Shown here one piece after another: positions 22,291 to 29,476 of a stretch of 64,000 nt of DNA. The stretch is from Akkermansia sp. (lineage in GTDB: Bacteria > Verrucomicrobiota > Verrucomicrobiia > Verrucomicrobiales > Akkermansiaceae). The notes beneath the pieces were generated by a model. The model did no database searches and was not told the origin of the DNA. It saw nothing but the letters and a program-made list of their open reading frames with translations. Every line of letters starts with the position of its first letter. The first letter of the stretch is position 1. Both the position numbers and the translations under genes were made by a program. The stretch lies in the NCBI GenBank assembly GCA_017398355.1, contig JAFQGD010000048.1, positions 1 to 64,000 of the forward strand, written 5' to 3'.

Positions 22291-23243
22291 TGGTGAAGAA
22301 GTTGCTTACCACGCTGTGTTGCAGCCTGCTGGTGTTGGCGACTGGCTGCAAAGATGAAAAGCCTGCCGCACCCCGGCAAGCGCAGCAGGCATCCGTGCCC
22401 ACGGCATTGCAGGATTCCCCCGAGCTTTCCGGCGAGAATGCCTATGTGCATTGTGCGGCACTTTGTGCCCTGGGGCCGCGGCCCAGCAATTCCGTGGCTT
22501 ATGAGAAGCAGCTTGTCTACCTGAGCGAGCATTTGCAAAAAGCCGGCTGGCGGGTGCGCCGGGAGTCGTTCACTCTTTCCAACGGCATGCTGATGACCAA
22601 TTTACATGCCGAGTATGGCGCGGAATCGGCGGAGCCGCGCCCCGTTCTTATTAGCTGCCACATTGATACCAAGCGCGGTATCCGCAATTTTGTGGGGGCG
22701 GATGATGGCGCGAGCGCAGCTGCTCTCATGCTGGAGCTGGCGCGTGTGCTGGCCGCCAAGCCGGAGCAGGCGTCCAAGGTGGAATTGCTTTTCTTTGATG
22801 GTGAAGAGGCCTTTGCCTCCCGCATGAGCGAGACGGACGGCATGTATGGCTCCCGCTACGATGTGATGCGCCGCAAGGGTAAGCTCCCTGGCTGGCAAAT
22901 CAACCTCGATATGGTGGGCGGCCGCAATAAAATGATCGCCGTGCCTATTTTGGATACGGATGCCCGCCTCATGCAATTCTATACTGAGGGGATTGAGAAA
23001 CTCGGCTTCTCGCATGAGCGCTGGACGATTTACCCCGGCTCCTATTTGGATGACCACCAGCCATACGTGCGGGCCGGTGTCCCCTCCATCAACCTCATTG
23101 CCTATTTCTCCGAGGGCAACTGGTGGCACACCTCGCGGGATGATATGAGCCGCATTTGCCCCCACTCGCTGGCGGATTCCGGGCGTATGGTTCTCTATCT
23201 GCTGGGACGCTTGGTGCCGGAGCCCGCTGCCGAAAATCCTTAA
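22290..23243 (+). CDS. M28-family lipoprotein, glutaminyl-peptide cyclotransferase-like
   Basis: Predicted zinc enzyme of the M28 fold, closest in motif pattern to glutaminyl cyclases, which convert N-terminal Gln to pyroglutamate; an aminopeptidase activity is the alternative. The 317-residue product has a signal peptide and a likely lipobox ending at Cys20 (LATGC). Candidate metal/catalytic residues: H124 (SCHID), D139 (GADDGAS), E172-E173 (FFDGEEAF), D207 (NLDMVGG), D255 (DDHQPY), H280 (WWHTSRDD). The DGMYGSR segment and the DDHQPY-RAGVPSINLI stretch are characteristic of bacterial QC-like proteins. Translationally coupled to parB, which has no evident functional link. Confidence 0.8.
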   Translation: MVKKLLTTLCCSLLVLATGCKDEKPAAPRQAQQASVPTALQDSPELSGENAYVHCAALCALGPRPSNSVAYEKQLVYLSEHLQKAGWRVRRESFTLSNGMLMTNLHAEYGAESAEPRPVLISCHIDTKRGIRNFVGADDGASAAALMLELARVLAAKPEQASKVELLFFDGEEAFASRMSETDGMYGSRYDVMRRKGKLPGWQINLDMVGGRNKMIAVPILDTDARLMQFYTEGIEKLGFSHERWTIYPGSYLDDHQPYVRAGVPSINLIAYFSEGNWWHTSRDDMSRICPHSLADSGRMVLYLLGRLVPEPAAENP

Positions 23244-23758
23244 TCGCGCTTGCGTTGGTTGGGGCCATCCCCTACTGTAACAGTCTCTACTTTCACCTGC
23301 AACACCCCCCAGCGGTGAAAACCAATGGCTTTTGCTACCGCAGGGCTGATATCGATGATTCTGCGGCGGTGGAAGGGCCCGCGGTCATTGACGCGCACAA
23401 GGCAACTTTTGCCGTTTTGCAGGTTCGTGACACGCACTTGGCAGGGCAGAGGCAAGGTACGGTGGGCAGCATACATGCCGTTAAGCCTTTCTCCCAGCGC
23501 ACCGATCGTGTTGTTCCCGTTGTATAGGGAGGCCTCGCCGGTTTCACAGTATTGAAGAGCCTCGGCCACCCCCATGGGCCTGTATCTCTTCCCCCCTACG
23601 GTGTAGGGAGATTTCTTGAGCTTGGGTTCGGGACGGGTATCTTGCGCGTAGCGGGATGCTTTGTCTCCGCTTTTCCACGAACAACTCGCCCCAAGCAGCA
23701 GAAAGCCCCCTGTCGCCACCATCATCAGTACTCGATAAGCATGTTTCACAGTGTGCAT
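23240..23758 (-). CDS. rlpA: RlpA-family septal/peptidoglycan lipoprotein
   Basis: Double-psi beta-barrel protein; RlpA proteins are outer-membrane-linked lytic transglycosylases acting on denuded glycan at septa. The chosen start at 23758 (MHTVKHAYRV) gives 172 residues with a signal peptide and lipobox LLGASC. The DPBB domain fills residues 60-165: ALQYCETGEASLYNGNNTIGALGERLNGMYAAHRTLPLPCQVRVTNL and the signature VRVNDRGPFHRRRIIDISPAVAKAIG. There is no SPOR domain. It is the last gene of a minus-strand group with ECF sigma, anti-sigma and PDZ genes (gap of 99 bases) and converges on the M28 gene with a 4-base overlap. Confidence 0.9.
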   Translation of the reverse strand: MHTVKHAYRVLMMVATGGFLLLGASCSWKSGDKASRYAQDTRPEPKLKKSPYTVGGKRYRPMGVAEALQYCETGEASLYNGNNTIGALGERLNGMYAAHRTLPLPCQVRVTNLQNGKSCLVRVNDRGPFHRRRIIDISPAVAKAIGFHRWGVLQVKVETVTVGDGPNQRKRD

Positions 23759-23857
23759 TCTAGCATATAGGATGCATGATGACAACTTGTTTGTTGAGGC
23801 TCGCCTTTCAATAGATGATAAATTTGAAATAGCGCAAATCATCCATGGGAGATATAT

Positions 23858-24643
23858 TTAGCGTAAGTCCTGCAAACGGCGGAGCAAATCCGGAGGAAGC
23901 GCTTGGCGTTCTTCTTCTGTGTTGATGGGGTAGTTCTGTTGCAGGTGGCCGGTGCTGTCGTATACCTCAATCGTGAGCTTGTTGTTGGCACCATGCAACA
24001 CGAGCGTGCCTTCATCATCGTGGAATTGCAGGTAAGCTTCGCAAGCGCGACCCGTCATCCAGCCGTGGCGGTGGGCTTGTGCATCGCGCGCCAAATCGCG
24101 CAGTTGCTGGAGTTGCCTACTCACTGTTTGGGGGGCGAAATCGCCCGGCAGGGAGGCCAAATTGAGGCGAATCTTGCGCTTGAGTTCGCGCATTTGTTCA
24201 AGAAGCTCGGGGGTGATATGGAGCAATTTGACCATGCGGTCTCCGTGTTCTTTGTAGCCGGGGTCGGTGGGCTCAGTAGGGAGCTGCCTGCGTTGTTGGC
24301 GCGCCGCCAAGGTGATGGTAGCTTCTGCGCTGTTTTGGTCGCGCAGGTAGCGCACGGCGATGGTATCACCGGGCTTGTGGGCAAGGATGGCGGCAATCAA
24401 GTCTCCGCGCGTGCGGGTGGCTTTGCCATCGACGGAAATCAATATATCCCCCGCTTGCAAGCCGCCCTGTTCTGCCGGGCTACCCGGTGCAACTGCCGCC
24501 ACTTCCAAGCCTTGCGCCGTTTCCGCATCTGCCGGTACCACACCGAACACCGCCCCGCCGGAAGCCGGAGCGGCTACCGCCACGGCCGGCATCAGCAATA
24601 GGCTGCCCCAAACCAACAATGTGTACCACAGGCTCTGCATCAA
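23858..24643 (-). CDS. Periplasmic PDZ-domain protein
   Basis: The 261-residue product has a signal peptide (MMQSLWYTLLVWGSLLLMPAVAVAAPA), then one PDZ domain at about residues 32-112 (GAVFGVVPADAETAQGLEVAAVAPGSPAEQGGLQAGDILISVDGKA, carboxylate-binding GVV loop). The remaining 150 residues are charged, partly helical (LLEQMRELKRKIRLNLASL) with a C-terminal beta region; no protease catalytic triad is visible. It overlaps the anti-sigma gene by four bases (ATGA), so it is co-translated and may transmit envelope stress to the anti-sigma factor, as PDZ proteins do in the RseA/DegS system; this is an inference. Confidence 0.8.
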   Translation of the reverse strand: MMQSLWYTLLVWGSLLLMPAVAVAAPASGGAVFGVVPADAETAQGLEVAAVAPGSPAEQGGLQAGDILISVDGKATRTRGDLIAAILAHKPGDTIAVRYLRDQNSAEATITLAARQQRRQLPTEPTDPGYKEHGDRMVKLLHITPELLEQMRELKRKIRLNLASLPGDFAPQTVSRQLQQLRDLARDAQAHRHGWMTGRACEAYLQFHDDEGTLVLHGANNKLTIEVYDSTGHLQQNYPINTEEERQALPPDLLRRLQDLR

Positions 24644-25173
24644 ATCACTTCTCCTTTCACACTTACAATGGTTTTGTTCGGTACGCGGATGACCAGCGTA
24701 GTGTCGTCCTCTCCGGGTAGAACAAAGGAATCTTCATACATCACCTCATAGTGGCGTACGGGAGTGCCATCTGCCCCCCATTGCACTTGTTCACCCCCGG
24801 TGCGCTCCAACACGTTGCGGCGTGCCAAGCCCTGGGCCTCTGCACTGCCCAACATGCCTTGCACGGTAGTGCCGATGCCAAATACCCCCATGATAGCCAC
24901 GCAGGCTACGGCTGCCATGCGCCACCACGAACGGCGCGAGTAGGCTGGGACTGCTGCGTTGAGACGGGCTTGTTGTATGCGGGTGCGGCAAGTTTTTTGC
25001 AAAGCCGCCGGTAGGGGTGCCGGCTGCAGGCGCCCCAGCACACATTCCACATCAAGCTCCTCGCGTGTTTCTTGCTCAGCCTCATTCATGGCGCGGAGCA
25101 AGCGCCCGCGCAGAGCGGCGGGTAGGGGTGCCGGTGTGGTGCTTGTGATGGGGGCTGTGGGGGAATCTGTCAT
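24640..25173 (-). CDS. Predicted membrane anti-sigma factor
   Basis: The 177-residue protein has a cytoplasmic, helix-rich N-terminal half (residues 15-80) with repeated PAPLPAAL motifs (around 15 and 51), a single transmembrane helix at about 84-107 (RMAAVACVAIMGVFGIGTTV) and a 65-residue periplasmic part. It lacks the HxxxCxxC zinc motif of ZAS anti-sigmas, so the call rests on topology and on lying six bases downstream of an ECF sigma gene. The PDZ gene downstream overlaps its stop. Confidence 0.7.
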   Translation of the reverse strand: MTDSPTAPITSTTPAPLPAALRGRLLRAMNEAEQETREELDVECVLGRLQPAPLPAALQKTCRTRIQQARLNAAVPAYSRRSWWRMAAVACVAIMGVFGIGTTVQGMLGSAEAQGLARRNVLERTGGEQVQWGADGTPVRHYEVMYEDSFVLPGEDDTTLVIRVPNKTIVSVKGEVI

Positions 25174-25179
25174 GTCTTA

Positions 25180-25776
25180 TTAATCTTCTATGGGGGTTGT
25201 TTCCAGAACCTCGCGCATCTTTTTGAGGGCATAGCGGTAGCGCGAGCAAACCGTGGGCATGGGTACACCCGTGGTATCTGCAATTTGCTGGAAGGTGAGC
25301 CCATCCCATATCTTTAGGACCACCACCTCCGCAAACTCCGGCGGCAACTTGCGCAGCAGTTTTTCCACCTGCCTGCGCAAGTATTCATCATCCGCTCCGC
25401 TGCTCAGCCAAGGCGTTTCTTCGCATATACCTTCGCCGTTATCTTTTTGTGCTTCTGCATAGTTGCGGCGCACTTGGGCGCGGCGCCCGGCATCCATTGC
25501 GCGGTGGCGTATGGCCGTCAGGGCGTATGAGTACCATTGCCCCTCGTTCCCGCGGAAATCTCCGCTTTCCACCGCACGCACCAGTTGCACCAAGGCATCT
25601 TGCAGCACATCCTCGGCATCTGCCTCAGAGCGGGTCTGTTGGCGGGCATAGAGCAGCAAACGCGAGCCGTGGTCATCCAGCCAGGATTCCCAGTTTATCT
25701 TGCCGCTTTCTGCGCAGATATAGCTCTTTTCGGCCGGCTGTTCCATACTCTCCGTATATTCAGGCGTATTTCCCAT
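25180..25776 (-). CDS. ECF-family RNA polymerase sigma factor
   Basis: Alternative sigma factor. The 198-residue product (188 from the internal ATG at 25746) has sigma-2 at about residues 30-100 (LLLYARQQTRSEADAEDVLQDALVQLVRAV, WYSYALTAIRHRAMDAGRR) and sigma-4 at 132-190 (LRKLPPEFAEVVVLKIWDGLTFQQIADTTGVPMPTVCSRYRYALKKMRE), joined by a short linker. First gene of a minus-strand set with an anti-sigma, a PDZ protein and then rlpA, pointing to an envelope-stress regulon. Confidence 0.92.
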   Translation of the reverse strand: MGNTPEYTESMEQPAEKSYICAESGKINWESWLDDHGSRLLLYARQQTRSEADAEDVLQDALVQLVRAVESGDFRGNEGQWYSYALTAIRHRAMDAGRRAQVRRNYAEAQKDNGEGICEETPWLSSGADDEYLRRQVEKLLRKLPPEFAEVVVLKIWDGLTFQQIADTTGVPMPTVCSRYRYALKKMREVLETTPIED

Positions 25777-25849
25777 GGCGTTTTATCTCAAAATTGTTGG
25801 AGTTTGCAGAATGTGGCGGTACTAGTGCGCAGTCTCGCCTCTTTAGCTC

Positions 25850-25878
25850 AGTCTAATAGATACGCCTCTTCTTGTAAA
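25850..25878 (-). promoter_or_regulatory. Putative promoter of the ECF sigma operon
   Basis: On the minus strand TTTACA (25878-25873), 17-base spacer, TAGACT (25855-25850), about 75 bases upstream of the sigma gene start. No separate GAAC-type ECF autoregulatory motif was recognised. Confidence 0.4.
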
Positions 25879-26044
25879 TGCCAAAATGTTCTTCTCTTTC
25901 TGCTCGCATCTTCGAACGATATCATATCGAGAGAGCAACAAGCGCTTATATGCCTATCTGTCGGCAAAAACAGCAATGAGGGAGCCTCTTGCGGCCGGCA
26001 ACGGCGAAGATACCATGTTTATTTCCCGAAGCAATAAACGAAAT

Positions 26045-26089
26045 TTTTGCAAAAATCACACAGGGTGCTCCGCAACAGGAGCACCCTGT
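26045..26089 (-). terminator. Terminator of the minus-strand PEP-CTERM gene
   Basis: Perfect 12-bp stem: ACAGGGTGCTCC (26060-26071) with GGAGCACCCTGT (26078-26089), 6-base loop. Read on the minus strand it is followed by GTGATTTTTGC, a U-run. Confidence 0.88.
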
Positions 26090-26133
26090 ACAAAAGGGGA
26101 TGTAATGGGGTACACCCGCTCTTTCGTAATGGA

Positions 26134-26868
26134 TTATATTCTGCGGCGGCGTACAGCCAACCCTGCCAAAGCAAGCAAACTTAGCGTTGTCGTTGTCGGC
26201 TCAGGAATCAAAGCAAAGGTGGCGCCTTTCAACCCCACGTGTGTGCCGCCGTTGGAAGCTAAAGTGTTATCCGCATTGCGCTTGGGAGAAGCTGTCAGAG
26301 TAATGGTGGCAGAGTCCTTCGCCTGTATTTCCAATGCTTCGGTCAATGCCAATGTCACATTCGTCACATTTTCTCGGCGGTCGGAATCGGCATTCCCCCC
26401 GGCTCCATTCAACGTAGCAGTAACAGAGCCTTGCGCAGCGCCTCCCAGCGTAAAGGTTATGAACCGTTCTGTATTATCGGGCTGGAACTTGCCCGCATTA
26501 TCGTAGATGATAGCCTGCAGAGTAATGGCATTGAGTGTCATCGTATCGGTGGCATGCTCATTTACAATGGTAAAGGTCAGTGTCCATGTGCCATCGCCTT
26601 TCCCCACATTGATATCGGGAGTATAGGAGTCCACCACGCCGGTTAATGCCCCGGCACCTTCATTGGCCGTCGAATCCCAATATTTTACCGTTTTGTATGC
26701 CGTGTCAGAATACACATCTGTGATACTTATTTCCTTCACGTCGTGCACTTCCGTATATGTCAACGTCTTGTTGGTCGTATCCGGCCAAGCGAAATTACCG
26801 CTCACGTCCCACCCATAGGCAAGGGGGAGGCTTGGTAACAAGGCCAGAATTGCGAGTGTTCTTTTCAT
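26134..26868 (-). CDS. PEP-CTERM surface protein of unknown function
   Basis: The 244-residue product has a signal peptide (MKRTLAILALLPSLPLAYG), a beta-rich Thr/Asn/Asp-rich body and a C-terminal sorting signal (IPEPTTTTLSLLALAGLAVRRRR): PEP motif, hydrophobic helix, Arg run. PEP-CTERM proteins are processed by exosortase and exported to the surface or exopolysaccharide; no exosortase gene is in the window. It is divergently transcribed from a second PEP-CTERM gene (27226) and the two promoters share a 22-base element. No Shine-Dalgarno sequence. The body has no recognised enzymatic motif. Confidence 0.85.
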   Translation of the reverse strand: MKRTLAILALLPSLPLAYGWDVSGNFAWPDTTNKTLTYTEVHDVKEISITDVYSDTAYKTVKYWDSTANEGAGALTGVVDSYTPDINVGKGDGTWTLTFTIVNEHATDTMTLNAITLQAIIYDNAGKFQPDNTERFITFTLGGAAQGSVTATLNGAGGNADSDRRENVTNVTLALTEALEIQAKDSATITLTASPKRNADNTLASNGGTHVGLKGATFALIPEPTTTTLSLLALAGLAVRRRRI

Positions 26869-27225
26869 GTTCTTGTGTTGGTTGATATTTTGGCGTTGGT
26901 AGTCGCTGTCGCTGCCCTCTCTTGTTGAGCTTTATCAGCTTTTCACTAAAAAAGCGGGTAGTATATTGCTTTTAGAATGCGTTTGATTTATAACTTCATA
27001 TTTATTAATGTGTTATTGAGGGATTATCATTGGTTTACATTACAGGTTTGTAGATCCTACATGTTTGCAAAGAAAAGAGAATAAACAATTTATAAAATAT
27101 AGGCTGGACATCGCATTCTAAATGCGATATACTGGTGTACACAGTGGTTGGAACGGGATTGTTCAACGCGCGAGAAGGATTCCCGCACCTTCCACAATAC
27201 AAACAATATCAATTCATAACAACTC
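26869..27225. promoter_or_regulatory. Divergent promoter region of two PEP-CTERM genes
   Basis: The 357-base spacer holds two outward promoters and no gene. Rightward: TGGACA (27105-27110), 17-base spacer, TATACT (27128-27133), overlapped by the palindrome ATCGCATT-CTA-AATGCGAT (27110-27128). Leftward (minus strand): TATACT at 26965-26960 preceded by CGCATTCTAAAAGC (26981-26968). Both leaders are 91-92 bases from the -10 to the ATG. The middle (26985-27100) is AT-rich with nothing else recognised. Confidence 0.75.
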
Positions 27226-27981
27226 ATGAAAAAGACACTCATTACGCTCCTCCTTATGTCCGGTGTGGCGGCAGCTGCTGTTTCGGATGGGTATTTGACC
27301 AATCCGGGAGCACTGACATGGGAATCCATCGATACGCTCTCCACCACCTCTGTGACAACCGGCAACTCAGGCTTAGAATGGACTACTGCCGAAAATGCCG
27401 CTCTTACAAAAAGCTGGGAATTACAATTCACTCTCTCCGTAAAAGGCTTTGTAAATGGTACATCAGATGAAATCTTTGGTACATACAACTCAAGTGGAGC
27501 CAATGGCTGGGTACTCGGTGTAGATGATGCCGGGCGACTCTTTTTGGGAAATCAAGGGGGCAACGGTGAGGAATTAGCCGCAACAGATGCCTTGATTAAA
27601 ACAGATACAGGCCTCGTTGGCATTGGCAAACAGGTTGAAGTAGAAGGTGCCACTCAAACAACCTATGGGGACGGCGTGGTCATCACGCTTCAGTTTATGA
27701 AGTACGTGAACCAAGAAACCAGCGCCGCAGCCGGCGGCAAGTTCACGCTTACTGTGGGTACGGGCGATTCTGCCAAGACCTACAGTGCCGAGACGACAAG
27801 CAATGATAATATTGTTTTATACGAAAATAGTAAAGCTCGTTTCTGGACCAATAGTGCCAACCAGAAGATGGAGAACATCAGCCTGCGTGAAGGTGGTATC
27901 ATGTACATACCGGAGCCGAGCACCGCTACGCTGAGCCTTCTTGCCCTGGCCGGCTTGGCTGTGCGCCGCCGCCGTCGCTAA
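27226..27981 (+). CDS. PEP-CTERM surface protein, possible lectin-like fold
   Basis: The 251-residue product has a signal peptide (MKKTLITLLLMSGVAAAA), a beta-rich body with features reminiscent of concanavalin/LamG-like domains (WELQFTLSVKGF, GWVLGVDDAGRLFLGNQGG, VVITLQFMKYVNQ, FTLTVGTGDSAKTYSA), though this is only a resemblance, and the C-terminal sorting signal IPEPSTATLSLLALAGLAVR plus an Arg run. It begins 92 bases after the shared-type promoter and is followed by a strong terminator. No Shine-Dalgarno sequence in the A-rich leader. Confidence 0.82.
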   Translation: MKKTLITLLLMSGVAAAAVSDGYLTNPGALTWESIDTLSTTSVTTGNSGLEWTTAENAALTKSWELQFTLSVKGFVNGTSDEIFGTYNSSGANGWVLGVDDAGRLFLGNQGGNGEELAATDALIKTDTGLVGIGKQVEVEGATQTTYGDGVVITLQFMKYVNQETSAAAGGKFTLTVGTGDSAKTYSAETTSNDNIVLYENSKARFWTNSANQKMENISLREGGIMYIPEPSTATLSLLALAGLAVRRRRR

Positions 27982-28008
27982 ATTCCCCTAGGCGCATATT
28001 GTTTTTAC

Positions 28009-28043
28009 AGCCTTGCTCACCTTGGCGGTGAGCAAGGCTTTTT
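28009..28043 (+). terminator. Terminator of the plus-strand PEP-CTERM gene
   Basis: AGCCTTGCTCACC (28009-28021) pairs perfectly with GGTGAGCAAGGCT (28027-28039), 5-base loop, then TTTT. Confidence 0.92.
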
Positions 28044-28302
28044 GTATGCCGCGTGGAGAGAAATGAAGCTTTTTATTGATGCGGCTCAGCCGTCACAAAA
28101 ATCTGTAGTAAATTGTAAATGATCGAAAATGAATCATCAAAACACCCCTCGGGTGGAAACCCGAGGGGTGTCTCAACTTACTACCTTATGAAACTCAGTC
28201 TCTCCCTTGCGTGGGGAGGAATGCTCTCTCCTTCATTCCTGCTCCTCAGAATCGACTGATAAGGGTTAAACACAGGGAAGGGGAGAAGCGTTGAAAGAAA
28301 TT
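28044..28302. other. Spacer with a long perfect hairpin and a 23-codon signal-peptide-like ORF
   Basis: ACACCCCTCGGGT (28142-28154) pairs perfectly with ACCCGAGGGGTGT (28159-28171), 4-base loop GGAA; there is no U-run on the + strand and only TTTGATGATT on the minus strand, so it may be a weak terminator of the TRIC gene. A second hairpin is GGAATG/CATTCC (28218-28223, 28234-28239). An ATG at 28188 opens a 23-codon frame (MKLSLSLAWGGMLSPSFLLL...) that reads like a signal peptide and stops at 28259; a remnant or chance. Confidence 0.45.
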
Positions 28303-29061
28303 TCAATTTTTTTCGATTTTATTTTCATCCGGCTCATCGGGAATGCCGACGTTGTCGAAGAGGGGGCGGTAGGAGGGGAGTTTCCAGTTCAGGTAAACCG
28401 CAATCATGCGGATGATGAAAACCGCCGCGACCCCCACGATGTATGCATATTCGTAGGGGATGTTGAGCAGCTCTTGCAGGATGATGAAGGCAGCGCAGCC
28501 CACAAAGGAGGCCGTGGCGTAGATTTCGCCCGGGCGGAAAACGTAGGGGACATTGCCGGTGAGTACATCTCGCAGCACACCGCCGGCCACACCGGTACAC
28601 ACCCCCATGCAGATGGAGACAAGGTAGGGGCAGCCCAAATAGTGTGCTTTGGCGGTGCCGAGCAAGCTGAAGAAAGCCATGGAGAAGGCGTCTGCCACGC
28701 GGATGGTACCCACGGGCAGGCGGTGAAAGCGGGAGATGTAGAAGACGATGAGGGCTGTGATGATAGCGAAGTAGAGGAATTGCACATCATCTGCGCCAAT
28801 CCAGTAGACGGTCATAGGCTCGCCGTTGGGTTTGACGAGTCCGTTGAGGAGAATATCGCGCACGGTACCGCCGCCCAGAGCTGCGATGGTGGCGCAGGTG
28901 ACAATGCCAAACATGTCCATGCGCACGCGGCTGGAGGCGGTGGCACCGGCAATGGCACCCACCACTGTGGCAAAAACACAGCAAATGTAGAAAAGCCAGT
29001 GTTGGTCGAAGTTCTGCACAGCTTGCAGTGCTTCGGTGGCGGTTGTGGCAAGGGGGAACAT
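28303..29061 (-). CDS. TRIC-type cation channel family protein (UPF0126, YadS/YicG-like)
   Basis: Inner-membrane protein of 252 residues with about seven hydrophobic helices, built from two repeats. Family signatures are seen twice: TIAALGGGTVRDILLNG (near residue 58-74) and GVAGGVLRDVLTGNVP (near 155-170), each the GGG-(T/V)-RD motif, and the HRLPVGTIRVADAFSMAFFSLLGTAKA segment. Bacterial TRIC homologues conduct K+ as trimers in some species; the physiological role of the E. coli type is not settled. It is probably transcribed alone or with the GYF_2 and lpd genes upstream. Confidence 0.88.
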   Translation of the reverse strand: MFPLATTATEALQAVQNFDQHWLFYICCVFATVVGAIAGATASSRVRMDMFGIVTCATIAALGGGTVRDILLNGLVKPNGEPMTVYWIGADDVQFLYFAIITALIVFYISRFHRLPVGTIRVADAFSMAFFSLLGTAKAHYLGCPYLVSICMGVCTGVAGGVLRDVLTGNVPYVFRPGEIYATASFVGCAAFIILQELLNIPYEYAYIVGVAAVFIIRMIAVYLNWKLPSYRPLFDNVGIPDEPDENKIEKN

Positions 29062-29091
29062 GGAGAGAGAAAGCCGATGTCTTTTGAATGC

Positions 29092-29445
29092 TTACTTGAG
29101 GGCAAGGGAAAGCAACCAAAGCACCAGTAGCACCAGCAATACCGGCCAGAGTATGCTGGCCAGGCCCACCAGTATCATGATAAACACCACGGCTACTACC
29201 GCCAAGATAAGCAGGGTGCTGATGGGGACATGGCGGCGCAGCAGGTGCCACAGGCTGGGGTTGGCCGCAGCTTCTTCTTCCTCTCTCAAATCTGTCTTGG
29301 ATAAGTGGCGCCAAGTAGAAGAATCGGCACGGCGCACCCAGGTATCGCCGCTAATCTCCCCCGCAGCACGCAAGCGCACTAGGTCTTCCCCACTCACGGG
29401 GCCGACCTTGCCTTGTGGTGTATCGTAAAAGTACTTGCGTGCCAT
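29092..29445 (-). CDS. GYF_2-domain membrane protein
   Basis: From ATG 29445 (MARKYFYDTPQGKVGPVSGEDL) the product has 117 residues. Residues 1-50 match the GYF_2 pattern (YF-D-QGKVGPVSGEDLVRLRAAGEISGDTWVRRADSSTWRHLS), a small adaptor domain frequent in Verrucomicrobia and Planctomycetes. Two closely spaced hydrophobic segments follow (about 75-115), so it is a membrane protein. ATG 29499 would overlap lpd and add 18 Pro/Ser-rich residues; rejected. Function unknown; it follows lpd by 31 bases. Confidence 0.75.
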   Translation of the reverse strand: MARKYFYDTPQGKVGPVSGEDLVRLRAAGEISGDTWVRRADSSTWRHLSKTDLREEEEAAANPSLWHLLRRHVPISTLLILAVVAVVFIMILVGLASILWPVLLVLLVLWLLSLALK

Positions 29446-29476
29446 AGGGGGGGATAGGGAAATGGGGGATAAGGTT

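Larger units (their letters stand above)
25777..26133. other. Gene-free interval between the sigma operon and a PEP-CTERM gene
   Basis: This holds the promoter-like element of the ECF operon (25850-25878, minus strand) and, at its right end, a strong terminator for the PEP-CTERM gene (26060-26089). Between them (25879-26050) nothing recognisable is seen; open frames here look like chance. Confidence 0.6.

Noticed and set aside
25886..26506. 206-codon plus-strand frame over the terminator and PEP-CTERM gene
   Set aside because: It runs through a strong terminator and antisense to a gene with signal peptide and sorting signal.
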